A program made the position numbers and the translations under genes. Shown here in pieces: positions 6,520 through 14,275 of a DNA stretch of 64,000 nt. The stretch comes from Ruminococcus flavefaciens. GTDB taxonomy: Bacteria > Bacillota > Clostridia > Oscillospirales > Ruminococcaceae. How positions within the stretch are numbered: the first letter of the stretch is position 1; the number at the start of each line of letters is the position of its first letter. Under the pieces are notes generated by a model. It did not search any database and had not been told where the DNA came from. It saw nothing but the letters and a program-made list of their open reading frames with translations. The stretch covers positions 1 to 64,000 of the forward strand of contig SFMO01000193.1 of NCBI GenBank assembly GCA_004554385.1, given 5' to 3'.

Positions 6520-7734
6520 AACAAGACCGACGTTAAACACTATATTTTTATTGCAATGCTGGCTATTGCTGTTATCGTGATAAGTCAGAATTTCTCAGTG
6601 CTCGCAAGCTTCATTTCCCTGGTGCTGGGAGCTCTCAAGCCCCTTGTCATCGGATTTATGATAGCATACATCTTCAATATTATAATGAAATTCTTCGAGA
6701 AGCACTACTTTCCCAAAAGCAATTCACGGGCTGCCGCTCTGACCAGACGTCCTGTATGCATGGTATGTGCTTTTGCCATCGCAATAGCCATGATAATACT
6801 TGTAATGTATATCATCATACCAGAAATAGCATCGGCTTTCGGAGTGCTGTATGACGAGATACCGCCTGCATTCACCTCCGCAAAGGATTTCGTCATGGGC
6901 AAGCTCAATGAATACCCCGAGATACAGGAGCAGATAAGCACCGTCGAATTCGACTGGGCTAATATCGCCGAAAAGGCTTCAAAGATACTCACCTCGGGAC
7001 TTGCAGGTATACTCAGTTCAGCAATGGGCATAATAGGAGGACTCACCTCTGCTGTTACGAACCTGGTTCTCGGAATCATATTCGCAATATATCTCCTTCT
7101 CCGCAAGGATAAGCTCTTCCGCGACGGAAACCGTATCAGAAAGGCTTGCTTCAGTGAGGAGTTCAACGAGAAATTCTCCCGTGTATTCCACACGGCAAAT
7201 GAGACCTTTCAGAGCTTCTTTGTTGGACAGTTCGTTGAGGCTATAATCCTCGGCACTCTCTGCTTCATCGGCATGAAGATACTGAAGCTCCCCTACGCGG
7301 CAATGTCGGGAACACTTGTTGGAGTTACCGCATTCATACCCATTGTCGGAGCCTTCTTCGGCGCAGGCATAAGCGCATTCATCATCCTCACGGAAAGCCC
7401 CATGCAGGCTCTGATATTCCTTATATTCCTTATCATACTTCAGCAGTTCGAGGGCAATATCATCTACCCCAAGGTAGTTGGCGGCACTGTGGGACTTCCA
7501 AGTATATGGACTCTCGCCGCAGTTACCTTAGGCGGCGGACTCTTCGGAATTTTCGGTATGATACTGGGTGTTCCCCTTGCAGGCACTCTGTATAAGCTGA
7601 GCTTCCATGCTCTTGAAAAAAAGGAATCAGAGCTGGGGATAGCTACCCCCGATGACAAAAAGCAGGCGAAGCTGCCCAAGCCGCAAAAAACTGCCAACCC
7701 CCAGAAGCCTAAAAAAGTAAGCAGAAAGAAGTAA
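6517..7734 (+). CDS. AI-2E family transporter (TqsA/YdiK-like membrane protein)
   Basis: A 405-residue integral membrane protein of the AI-2E transporter (UPF0118) family. It has paired N-terminal membrane helices, a long extracellular loop with GKLNEYPEIQEQI, and a C-terminal group of helices containing the family's GTLVGVTAFIPIVGAFFGA and IYPKVVGGTVGLPSIW. The last 30 residues are Lys/Pro rich (KLPKPQKTANPQKPKK) and probably cytosolic. Members include export proteins for autoinducer-2 and, in other species, Na+/H+ antiporters, so substrate should not be assumed. It is a single-gene transcript under its own promoter. The ATG at 6517 is preferred over the upstream TTG because the reading between them is not protein-like. 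Confidence 0.88.
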   Translation: MNKTDVKHYIFIAMLAIAVIVISQNFSVLASFISLVLGALKPLVIGFMIAYIFNIIMKFFEKHYFPKSNSRAAALTRRPVCMVCAFAIAIAMIILVMYIIIPEIASAFGVLYDEIPPAFTSAKDFVMGKLNEYPEIQEQISTVEFDWANIAEKASKILTSGLAGILSSAMGIIGGLTSAVTNLVLGIIFAIYLLLRKDKLFRDGNRIRKACFSEEFNEKFSRVFHTANETFQSFFVGQFVEAIILGTLCFIGMKILKLPYAAMSGTLVGVTAFIPIVGAFFGAGISAFIILTESPMQALIFLIFLIILQQFEGNIIYPKVVGGTVGLPSIWTLAAVTLGGGLFGIFGMILGVPLAGTLYKLSFHALEKKESELGIATPDDKKQAKLPKPQKTANPQKPKKVSRKK

Positions 7735-7758
7735 GTAGTGAGTAGTGTATTCTCTCAC

Positions 7759-7782
7759 TTAGTTCTAAGCTCTAAGTTCTAT
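7759..7782. repeat. Low-complexity TAAGCTC/AAGTTCT tandem repeat
   Basis: Repeats of the type AGTTCTAAGCTCTAAGTTCT lie in the 286-bp gap before the pyruvate formate-lyase operon. The same degenerate heptamer family appears at 13118-13154 and 30167-30242. Apart from this repeat and the promoter at 7960-7988, nothing else is recognised in the gap. Confidence 0.55.
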
Positions 7783-7959
7783 CTAATGCACAAATAAGCC
7801 AAACAAGTTCACACATTTTTGATACCAACCATTTCGGCATGAGCTGAATCTTCCAATTCTCCGCAAAAAATAATATGCCGCCTCAGGGGACGGCGCTGAA
7901 TTTGTAATCTGATAAAACGAAAAAAGGCGAATTTCAGTTGCCTTGCGTTAATAGGCAGA

Positions 7960-7988
7960 TTGACAAAATTTAAACAATGTGGTAATAT
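7960..7988 (+). promoter_or_regulatory. Promoter of the pyruvate formate-lyase operon
   Basis: TTGACA (7960-7965), 17 bases, TAATAT (7983-7988). The leader is short, and AAGGAG precedes the ATG at 8021 by about nine bases. Confidence 0.75.
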
Positions 7989-8020
7989 TATCTTAGATCA
8001 TTGTAAAGGAGTAATGTGTT

Positions 8021-10123
8021 ATGATCAATACATGGCAAAAGGAATGGGACGGCTTTACAGAGGGCAGATGGAGTCATACTTCTGTAAACGTCAGAGATTT
8101 TATCAAGAAGAATTACACTCCTTATGAGGGCGACGAAAGCTTCCTCGCACCCCCTACGGATGCAACGAAAAAACTGTGGGACAAGGTGATGGACCTCTCG
8201 CGTCAGGAGCGCGAAGCAGGCGGAGTCCTTGACATGGACACAAAGATCATATCAACTATCACTTCACACGGCGCAGGCTACCTCGATAAGGATCTGGAGC
8301 AGATCGTAGGTCTCCAGACAGACAAGCCCTTCAAGCGCTCATTACAGCCCTTCGGCGGAATCCGTATGGCTCAGCAGGCTTGCAAGGAGTACGGCTATGA
8401 AGTCGATCCCGAGGTAGTCGAGATATTCACCAAGTACAGAAAAACTCACAATCAGGGCGTTTTCGACGCATACACTCCCGAGATGAGACTTGCACGTCAT
8501 TCGGCTATACTCACAGGTCTCCCCGACGCTTACGGCAGAGGCCGTATCATCGGCGACTATAGACGTGTAGCTCTCTACGGCGTTGACCTTCTCATTGAGG
8601 ACAAGAAGCATCAGATAGATACCTCCCTCGTGAGAATGACTTCAAAGAACATCCGTCTCCGCGAGGAGCTGGCAGAGCAGGTCCGCGCTCTTCAGGACCT
8701 CAAAAAGCTGGGCGAGATATACGGCTTCGACATCTCAAAGCCTGCTTCTAACGCAAAGGAAGCCGTTCAGTGGCTATACTTCGGCTATCTTGCCGCTGTC
8801 AAGGAGCAGAACGGCGCAGCTATGTCCCTGGGACGTACCTCCACCTTCCTCGATATATTCATTCAGCGTGACCTGGACCGCGGTATCCTTACAGAGGAAC
8901 AGGCTCAGGAACTCATCGACCACTTCATAATGAAGCTCCGTATCGTCAAGTTTGCTCGTACTCCCGAGTACAACGAGCTCTTCTCAGGCGACCCCACATG
9001 GATAACAGAGTCCATCGGCGGCGTTGATGTTGACGGTCACCACCTCGTTACAAAGAACAGCTTCCGTTATCTCCATACTCTCGAAAACCTGGGAACAGCT
9101 CCCGAGCCGAATATGACTATCCTCTGGTCAACAAAGCTCCCGAGAAAGTTCAAGGAGTACTGCGCTAAGATTTCCATCAAGACCTCCTCTATCCAGTACG
9201 AGAACGACGATATGATGAGAGTTGTCCACGGCGACGACTATGCTATCGCATGCTGCGTATCCTCCATGAGAGTTGGCAAGGAAATGCAGTTCTTCGGCGC
9301 AAGAGCTAACCTGGCAAAGTGCCTGCTCTACGCTATAAACGGCGGTGTGGACGAGCGTCTCGGCTTACAGGTAGGTCCTAAGTACCGACCTGTGGACAGC
9401 GAGTATCTCGACTTCGATGACGTATGGGAAAAGTACATGGATATGATGGAGTGGCTGGCAGGTCTCTATGTCAACACCCTCAACGTTATCCACTATATGC
9501 ACGACAAGTACAGCTATGAGAGACTGCAAATGGCTCTCCACGACAGAGACGTAAAGCGCTATTTTGCAACAGGTATCGCAGGTCTTTCCGTTGTGGCAGA
9601 CTCTCTCTCAGCTATCAAGTACGCTAAGGTAAAGCCTATCCGCAAGGATATCGAAATAAAGGACAAGGCAGGCAACGTAACAGGCGTTGCAAAGAATGTA
9701 GTCGTTGACTATGAGATAGAGGGAGATTTCCCGAAGTACGGCAACAACGATGACAGAGTTGACCAGCTTGCTGTAACAGTAGTCCGCAAGTTCATGGACT
9801 GCATCAGAAAGCACCACACCTACCGTGACGGTGTGCCTACAATGTCCATACTCACTATCACATCAAACGTAGTTTACGGCAAAAAGACAGGCAACACTCC
9901 TGACGGCAGAAAGCAGGGCGTGCCCCTTGCTCCGGGAGCTAACCCGATGCACGGCAGAGATACTCACGGTGCTGTAGCTTCACTTTCATCTGTAGCTAAG
10001 CTCCCATTCAGACACGCACAGGATGGTATCTCCAACACCTTCTCCATCGTTCCTAACGCTCTCGGCAAGGACATGGAGGTATTCGCAGGAGACCTTGACC
10101 TGGACAAGCTCAGAGGAGAATAA
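8021..10123 (+). CDS. pflB: Pyruvate formate-lyase catalytic chain lacking the glycyl-radical domain
   Basis: Converts pyruvate and coenzyme A to acetyl-CoA and formate. The 700 residues align with the body of classical PflB: the adjacent catalytic cysteines Cys411-Cys412 ([20 protein letters not shown]), [23 protein letters not shown] and [14 protein letters not shown] are all present. Classical enzymes are about 760 residues and end in the glycyl-radical motif RVSGYAV. This chain stops at LRGE just before that domain, and the motif is absent. The missing domain is encoded as a separate gene at 10386-10625, with a 68-residue gene between. Each has its own ribosome binding site, so this is a gene split, not a sequencing break. 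Activity therefore probably needs non-covalent assembly with the separate domain and an activating enzyme encoded elsewhere. Confidence 0.93.
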   Translation: MINTWQKEWDGFTEGRWSHTSVNVRDFIKKNYTPYEGDESFLAPPTDATKKLWDKVMDLSRQEREAGGVLDMDTKIISTITSHGAGYLDKDLEQIVGLQTDKPFKRSLQPFGGIRMAQQACKEYGYEVDPEVVEIFTKYRKTHNQGVFDAYTPEMRLARHSAILTGLPDAYGRGRIIGDYRRVALYGVDLLIEDKKHQIDTSLVRMTSKNIRLREELAEQVRALQDLKKLGEIYGFDISKPASNAKEAVQWLYFGYLAAVKEQNGAAMSLGRTSTFLDIFIQRDLDRGILTEEQAQELIDHFIMKLRIVKFARTPEYNELFSGDPTWITESIGGVDVDGHHLVTKNSFRYLHTLENLGTAPEPNMTILWSTKLPRKFKEYCAKISIKTSSIQYENDDMMRVVHGDDYAIACCVSSMRVGKEMQFFGARANLAKCLLYAINGGVDERLGLQVGPKYRPVDSEYLDFDDVWEKYMDMMEWLAGLYVNTLNVIHYMHDKYSYERLQMALHDRDVKRYFATGIAGLSVVADSLSAIKYAKVKPIRKDIEIKDKAGNVTGVAKNVVVDYEIEGDFPKYGNNDDRVDQLAVTVVRKFMDCIRKHHTYRDGVPTMSILTITSNVVYGKKTGNTPDGRKQGVPLAPGANPMHGRDTHGAVASLSSVAKLPFRHAQDGISNTFSIVPNALGKDMEVFAGDLDLDKLRGE

Positions 10124-10124
10124 T

Positions 10125-10331
10125 ATGGATAATCCCGTAAATGCAAACTCCCCCGAGGAGCTTGCTGACCTCATAGACCGGCTCATGTCACAGGGAAGCG
10201 GTCATGTAAATATAATCTCAGGCGAAAACGGCACAGAGCTGAAGGTTGACACGGTGAAAAGCACCGATATGTGCGGCACTAAGGGTGCCTGCTGTCAGCC
10301 TACAGAAAACGCCATCGACGAAGAAGAATAA
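10125..10331 (+). CDS. Small Cys-containing protein between split PFL parts
   Basis: A 68-residue protein starting one base after the PFL stop, with GAGGAG upstream, so it is translationally coupled. Its first half (EELADLIDRLMSQGSGHVNI) can be aligned with the start of the separate glycyl-radical protein ([20 protein letters not shown]), and both begin Met-Asp-Asn. The second half lacks RVSGYAV. Instead it has a cysteine-containing tail, TDMCGTKGACCQPTEN, and an acidic end. It may be a diverged duplicate of the N-terminal part of the glycyl-radical domain that became an assembly or metal-binding factor. That is inference; no domain family was recognised. Confidence 0.8.
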   Translation: MDNPVNANSPEELADLIDRLMSQGSGHVNIISGENGTELKVDTVKSTDMCGTKGACCQPTENAIDEEE

Positions 10332-10385
10332 ACACAGGGACGCCGCAGACAGTCCCTGTACATACTGATTAAGGAGGATTCTAAT

Positions 10386-10625
10386 ATGGATAACCAGAAA
10401 CAAGTTGACAATCTTATCGAGCTTCTTGACGGATACGTTGAAAAAGGCGGTCATCACCTCAACGTAAACGTTTTCACACGTGAAACTCTCCTTGACGCTC
10501 AGGCTCACCCCGAGAAATACCCACAGCTCACAGTAAGAGTTTCGGGCTATGCAGTAAACTTCGTAAAGCTGACTAAAGAGCAGCAGGACGATGTTATCTC
10601 AAGAACATTCCACTCAAGTCTCTGA
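10386..10625 (+). CDS. Stand-alone glycyl-radical domain protein (GrcA-like) of split PFL
   Basis: A 79-residue protein equivalent to the last 75 or so residues of pyruvate formate-lyase. It includes [35 protein letters not shown] with the radical-bearing glycine (Gly54), and [15 protein letters not shown] near the end. In E. coli the similar protein GrcA/YfiD is a spare part that rescues oxygen-cleaved PFL, but there PflB has its own domain. Here the catalytic chain has none, so this protein should be an obligatory subunit. It has a strong AAGGAGG ribosome binding site and is third in the operon. The activating enzyme should act on this small protein; its gene is not in the window. Confidence 0.93.
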   Translation: MDNQKQVDNLIELLDGYVEKGGHHLNVNVFTRETLLDAQAHPEKYPQLTVRVSGYAVNFVKLTKEQQDDVISRTFHSSL

Positions 10626-10812
10626 CGAGCTGTACCAGCTCGACCGTTTCCACGCTGTCACTCGCAAGCTCGTTTACTTCACATTAATACGGCGCTATAA
10701 GTTCACTCACGGAAACATTTTCAGAACTTTTCAATTAAGTCTCTGACAAGCTGTACCAGCTCGACCGTTTCCACACGGAAACTCTTCTCAGGACTTTACA
10801 CTTACACTTCTG
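10616..10812 (+). repeat. Degenerate tandem repeat in the 3' end of the PFL operon
   Basis: A 38-base block (10616-10653) containing the last codons and stop of the glycyl-radical gene recurs at 10737-10774 with one mismatch. Each copy contains the hairpin GAGCTG-TAC-CAGCTC. The stretch before copy 2 (CACGGAAAC then ACTTTTCAATTAAGT) is echoed degenerately after copy 2, giving a unit of roughly 120 bases. It lies before the operon's terminator. Confidence 0.7.
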
Positions 10813-10821
10813 ATAAACATG

Positions 10822-10859
10822 AAAGAGGCTGTACCTTTTATGGTACAGCCTCTTTTCGT
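10822..10859 (+). terminator. Strong terminator of the PFL operon, probably bidirectional
   Basis: Perfect 14-bp arms (10822-10835 and 10842-10855) with a six-base loop are followed by a T-rich stretch. The A-rich left flank gives Ts on the minus strand, so it can also end the CAP protein gene, whose stop is at 10861. Confidence 0.9.
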
Positions 10860-10860
10860 T

Positions 10861-11625
10861 TTATTTAGTGGCATCATTTGCATATTTGGAAAGTATCATC
10901 GAAGCGTCCACCGCATCGACATTCCCGTTGGAATTCATATCCGCCGCAGCCTTCTGAGCTGAACTCAGACGAGAGCCGCGTCCCGAAGAAACATTGGCAT
11001 ACTCCGTAAGGACTACAGAGGCATCAACGGCATTTATCGACCTGTCGCCGTTTGCATCGCCCTTGCCCAGGGGAGCATTGTTGCTGTCGCTCTGTGACTT
11101 TGGATAATCAGTATACGTCACAGGCGAATCCATAAAGAGCTGTACCCAGTGAGCATAGCCGCCGTTGTTATAATATCCGACGCCGATGTATTTGAATTGA
11201 GCATTGAGCATATTATTTCTGTGGCCCTCCGAATTTATCCAACCTTCCATAACGCTTTCGGGAGTAGGATAGCCTGCTGCGATATTCTCCCCTCCCCAGC
11301 TCCAGTTGAGCCCTGCGTCTTCAATGGCGGAAAAGCCTTTCCTGCCGTCGGGACGGGTATGGTCGAACTTGTCTGCTATTTCCCTTGCACGGACAGAAGC
11401 AGCCTTATTCATGGAAACAAGCGCCTTCAGAGGCTGTCTGCCGTTTTTTGCTCGGTATTCGTTGACCAGCTTCACGACCTGCTCTGCATAAAGGTCGGCA
11501 TCAGAAGCCGTGACCACTGTATCACCCAGGTCTATATCAATATCAGGGGCAGCAAAAGACACCATCGGCATAACTGCCGACAGAGCAAGAGCCAATGAAA
11601 TTACAGACGCCAAAAGCTTTTTCAT
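10861..11625 (-). CDS. Secreted CAP-superfamily protein with C-terminal dockerin
   Basis: A 254-residue exported protein. Residues 1-29 form a signal peptide (Lys-Lys, then a hydrophobic core ending near SFAAP). A CAP/SCP (YkwD-like) domain follows, with ARE...FDHTRPDG, GENIAAG, MEGWINSEGHRNNMLN and the HWVQLF strand. After a short linker comes a type I dockerin with two calcium loops (GDANGDRSINAVDAS and DMNSNGNVDAVDAS). The dockerin implies docking onto a cohesin scaffold, making this a non-carbohydrase cellulosome component. Bacterial CAP proteins have poorly defined activities. The start is the ATG eight bases after GGAG. The dockerin sequence class matches the transglutaminase-like protein at 40337, not the GH48 enzyme. 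Confidence 0.9.
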   Translation of the reverse strand: MKKLLASVISLALALSAVMPMVSFAAPDIDIDLGDTVVTASDADLYAEQVVKLVNEYRAKNGRQPLKALVSMNKAASVRAREIADKFDHTRPDGRKGFSAIEDAGLNWSWGGENIAAGYPTPESVMEGWINSEGHRNNMLNAQFKYIGVGYYNNGGYAHWVQLFMDSPVTYTDYPKSQSDSNNAPLGKGDANGDRSINAVDASVVLTEYANVSSGRGSRLSSAQKAAADMNSNGNVDAVDASMILSKYANDATK

Positions 11626-11748
11626 AAAAACCACTCCGTTTCTGCATATTTCCCCCTAAAACCATGCATATCTCTTTTATATTTTCAAGCCGTAAGAAAA
11701 ACAGCGAAGCCGACAATAATATACATATTGTTTATCGACTTCTAATTC

Positions 11749-11777
11749 ATTATAGCACAAATCGGGCGCAAAGTCAA
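11749..11777 (-). promoter_or_regulatory. Promoter of the CAP-dockerin gene
   Basis: On the minus strand TTGACT (11772-11777), 17 bases, TATAAT (11749-11754). This implies an untranslated leader of about 115 bases. Confidence 0.7.
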
Positions 11778-11841
11778 CACAATGCACAAAAATCCGCATA
11801 ATTCACAGCGAGAAGAACCTCCGATTCAGCACAATAAACAA

Positions 11842-11871
11842 AGAGAGTTGTACCATATAGTACAACTCTCT
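11842..11871 (-). terminator. Terminator of rplJ-rplL
   Basis: Twelve-base arms AGAGAGTTGTAC/GTACAACTCTCT around a six-base loop lie 25 bases beyond the rplL stop, followed on the minus strand by a T-rich stretch. Confidence 0.8.
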
Positions 11872-11896
11872 GTAGAATATACGATTCGTAATAAAA

Positions 11897-12271
11897 TTAC
11901 TTGATCTCGATTGTAGCGCCAGCCTCTTCAAACTTAGCCTTGAGCTCGTTAGCCTCAGCCTCAGAAACGCCTTCCTTGATAGCCTTAGGAGCAGCCTCAA
12001 CGATCTCCTTAGCCTCCTTGAGGCCAAGACCGAGAACTTCCTTAGCAACCTTGATAACGCCCATCTTAGCGTCGCCGAAGGAAGTAAGGATTACGTCGAA
12101 CTCTGTCTTAGCAGCAGCAGCGCCGCCAGCAGCACCGCCTGCAGCAGGAGCAGCAGCGATAGCAGCTGTTACACCGAATTCCTCCTGGATAGCGTCTACG
12201 AGCTCAGAAAGCTCAAGAACGGAAAGAGTCTTGATATCTTCAACAAATTTTGTGATCTTCTCAGAAGCCAT
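11897..12271 (-). CDS. rplL: 50S ribosomal protein L7/L12
   Basis: A 124-residue ribosomal stalk protein that recruits translation factors to the ribosome. It has the N-terminal dimerisation helices ([20 protein letters not shown]), the Ala/Gly-rich hinge ([18 protein letters not shown]) and the conserved C-terminal domain ending [12 protein letters not shown]. The start is the ATG after AAGGAG; the longer frame is rejected because it has no conserved residues. It follows rplJ by about 100 bases and is terminated by the hairpin at 11842. Confidence 0.97.
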   Translation of the reverse strand: MASEKITKFVEDIKTLSVLELSELVDAIQEEFGVTAAIAAAPAAGGAAGGAAAAKTEFDVILTSFGDAKMGVIKVAKEVLGLGLKEAKEIVEAAPKAIKEGVSEAEANELKAKFEEAGATIEIK

Positions 12272-12370
12272 GATAATAATCTCCTTTTTAATAGTATTTG
12301 CCCTTATGGGCTGTAATTTTAAGCTGCGGAGCATGTCTCCGCAAATGTGTAATGGAAGTTCAAGCGGCGA

Positions 12371-12886
12371 TTAAGCAGCTTCTTCCTCCTTCTTCTTGTC
12401 TGCAACTGCGTTGAGTGTAGCAGCCAGCTTCTGGAGTGGGCCCTGGAGAGAGCCAACGAGCTGTGCAAGAAGAGTATCCTTTGAAGGGATCTTGGAAAGA
12501 GCGGTAACTCCTGCCTGATCGTAAACCTCACCCTCAACATAACCAGCCTTGAGATTGAACTTCTCATCGCCGGCCTGCTCAGCGAACTTACCAAGGATTC
12601 TTGCGGGAGCAGTCTGATCGTCGTTAGAAACAGCGAGAGCAGTTGTTCCGTTGAGAGCCTCTTCAAAGCCCTCGATTCCGCATTCCTTGAAAGCACGGAG
12701 AAGCATTGTGTTCTTCTCTACAAAGTAGTGAACGCCAGCCTCACGAAGCTCCTTTCTGAGCTTGGTATCCTCTTCAACAGTGATACCCTTGTAATCAACG
12801 AGAACGCCTGAAACGGAGTTCTTGATGATCTCGGTGAGCTTCTCGACCTTTGCCTTCTTTGCTTCGAGTACTGCATTGCTTGGCAT
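12371..12886 (-). CDS. rplJ: 50S ribosomal protein L10
   Basis: A 171-residue protein that anchors L7/L12 dimers to the ribosome. Typical features are KKAKVEKLTEIIKNSVSGVLVDYKG near the start (given here in part as SGVLVDYKGITVEEDTKLRK), RALKECG-like NTMLLRAFKECGIE, and a charged C-terminal L7/L12-binding helix ending KKKEEEAA. It is preceded by a recognisable L10 leader with attenuator, through which L10 is known to repress its own operon. The ATG follows GGAGG by nine bases. Confidence 0.97.
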   Translation of the reverse strand: MPSNAVLEAKKAKVEKLTEIIKNSVSGVLVDYKGITVEEDTKLRKELREAGVHYFVEKNTMLLRAFKECGIEGFEEALNGTTALAVSNDDQTAPARILGKFAEQAGDEKFNLKAGYVEGEVYDQAGVTALSKIPSKDTLLAQLVGSLQGPLQKLAATLNAVADKKKEEEAA

Positions 12887-12932
12887 AGTGTGTATTCACC
12901 TCCGAATGAATTTTCATCGTATTCAGAGAGCA

Positions 12933-13061
12933 ATAAAAAAGCCCATTCCGACAGCGCAGAATGGACAATGATAATTCTATCAATTGCTATTCCTCGGCGG
13001 GACTTACTGAGCGCAAGGCTCTGCCAGCTGTCTTTAGAATACGATACTGTTATTTCACAGC
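12933..13061 (-). ncRNA. Ribosomal protein L10 leader with attenuator
   Basis: The 5' leader of rplJ-rplL carries, on the minus strand, the L10-leader signature: an AGACAGC...GGC...CTTGCGCT segment followed by GCCGAGG. It is followed by a hairpin with arms CCATTC/GAATGG (about 12942-12966) and a T-run ending near 12933. In Firmicutes this RNA binds L10 (L12)4 and controls the choice between terminator and read-through. Confidence 0.85.
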
Positions 13062-13067
13062 TTGATT

Positions 13068-13096
13068 ATTATACCATATTAATTTATGTTTGTCAA
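13068..13096 (-). promoter_or_regulatory. Promoter of rplJ-rplL
   Basis: On the minus strand TTGACA (13091-13096), exactly 17 bases, TATAAT (13068-13073). This perfect consensus fits a ribosomal protein operon and places the start just ahead of the L10 leader. Confidence 0.85.
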
Positions 13097-13117
13097 GTAC
13101 TTTCTGAAAATTTCTTT

Positions 13118-13279
13118 AGAACTCAGAGCTAAGAGCTTAGAATTCAGAACTAAGTTTGTAGGGGGCGGCGTTCAGTCATTTGCGCACCGTAATATACATC
13201 ATCATCACCTTCGGGCGTCCCTACAGGGGTCATCGGTACAACGACTATTATAATCTCAAATTTGTCCGCAGAGCGGACA
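13118..13279. repeat. Intergenic repeat patch between tkt and rplJ
   Basis: The patch begins with degenerate AGAACT/GAGCTAAGA repeats (13118-13154), has several runs of the GGGGCGG / GCGTCCCTAC type, and ends in a perfect hairpin TGTCCGC-AGA-GCGGACA (13263-13279). No gene is seen. The composition matches the repeat patch at 30133-30277. Confidence 0.55.
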
Positions 13280-13297
13280 CAACAATTACGAATTAAA

Positions 13298-13320
13298 AGG
13301 GGCGGATAATATCCGCCCCT
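13298..13320 (-). terminator. Terminator of the transketolase genes, recurrent palindrome
   Basis: Ten-base arms AGGGGCGGAT/ATCCGCCCCT around AAT lie just past the minus-strand stop at 13326, followed by TTTT on that strand. It shares its core with the terminator at 4489-4512. Confidence 0.75.
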
Positions 13321-13325
13321 ACATA

Positions 13326-14270
13326 TTACTTTTTAAGGTTTGCCTTTACTGTCTTTACAATGTTCTCAGCTGAGAGACCAAACTCCTTGAGAAGGTCAAC
13401 AGCAGGACCTGAGTGACCGAACTCGTCGTTCACACCGATCTTGATAACAGGAACAGGACAGCACTCTGTAACAGTCTCTGCAACAGCAGAACCAAGTCCG
13501 CCGATAACGCTGTGCTCCTCAGCAGTAACGATAAGACCTGTCTCCTTTGCGCACTTGCAGATAAGCTCCTTATCGAGAGGCTTGATAGTGTGGATATTGA
13601 CTACTCTTGCGGAGATACCCTCAGCTTCAAGAGCCTTTGCAGCCTCTACAGCCTCATTTACCATAAGACCTGTAGCAACGATAGTAACGTCCTTACCGTC
13701 CTTCATAACGACACCCTTGCCAAGCTCGAACTTGTAGCTTGCAGCATCATTGATAACGGGTACAGCAAGTCTGCCGAAACGCATATATACAGGACCGTTG
13801 AAGTCGAGAGCAGCCTTTACAGCAGCCTTTGCCTCAACATCGTCGCAGGGATTGATGATAGTCATGCCCGGGATTGTTCTCATAAGAGCAATATCCTCGT
13901 TGCACTGATGTGTAGCTCCGTCCTCACCTACTGAGATACCTGCATGTGTAGCGCCGATCTTTACATTGAGGTGTGGGTAGCCGATAGAGTTTCTTACGAT
14001 CTCGAAAGCTCTGCCTGCTGCGAACATAGCGAATGTGCTTGCGAATGGTATCTTTCCGCATGTTGCAAGACCGGCAGCAACGCCCATCATGTTAGCCTCT
14101 GCGATACCGCAGTCGAAGAAGCGGTCGGGATAAGCCTTCTTGAAGATACCTGTCTTTGTAGCAGCAGCAAGGTCTGCATCGAGAACTACTAAGTCCTTAT
14201 ATTCCTCGGCAAGCTCCTTAAGAGCCTCGCCGTAGCTTTCTCTGGTAGCCTTTTTGATAACATCTGCCAT
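13326..14270 (-). CDS. Transketolase C-terminal subunit
   Basis: A 314-residue protein equivalent to the second half of transketolase: the pyrimidine-binding domain (FFDCGIAEANMMGVAAGLA, HAGISVGEDGATHQ) and the C-terminal domain (VATGLMVNEAVEAA, TAEEHSVIGGLGSAVAE). With the N-terminal subunit it transfers two-carbon units in the non-oxidative pentose phosphate pathway using thiamine diphosphate. The two subunits are encoded five bases apart, a split arrangement common in Clostridia and archaea, so this split is ordinary. The glutamate that activates the cofactor lies in the CGIAEAN motif. Confidence 0.95.
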   Translation of the reverse strand: MADVIKKATRESYGEALKELAEEYKDLVVLDADLAAATKTGIFKKAYPDRFFDCGIAEANMMGVAAGLATCGKIPFASTFAMFAAGRAFEIVRNSIGYPHLNVKIGATHAGISVGEDGATHQCNEDIALMRTIPGMTIINPCDDVEAKAAVKAALDFNGPVYMRFGRLAVPVINDAASYKFELGKGVVMKDGKDVTIVATGLMVNEAVEAAKALEAEGISARVVNIHTIKPLDKELICKCAKETGLIVTAEEHSVIGGLGSAVAETVTECCPVPVIKIGVNDEFGHSGPAVDLLKEFGLSAENIVKTVKANLKK

Positions 14271-14275
14271 GGTAA

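Noticed and set aside
10621..10743. Open frame of about 40 codons after the glycyl-radical gene
   Set aside because: It has no start codon or ribosome binding site and is explained by the repeated 38-base block.
11149..11598. Long plus-strand frame opposite the CAP-dockerin gene
   Set aside because: It is a shadow of a clear signal-peptide/CAP/dockerin protein on the other strand.
13413..13934. Long plus-strand frame opposite the transketolase gene
   Set aside because: The minus-strand frame is a clear transketolase subunit; the opposite frame is Ser/Leu/Cys-rich shadow.
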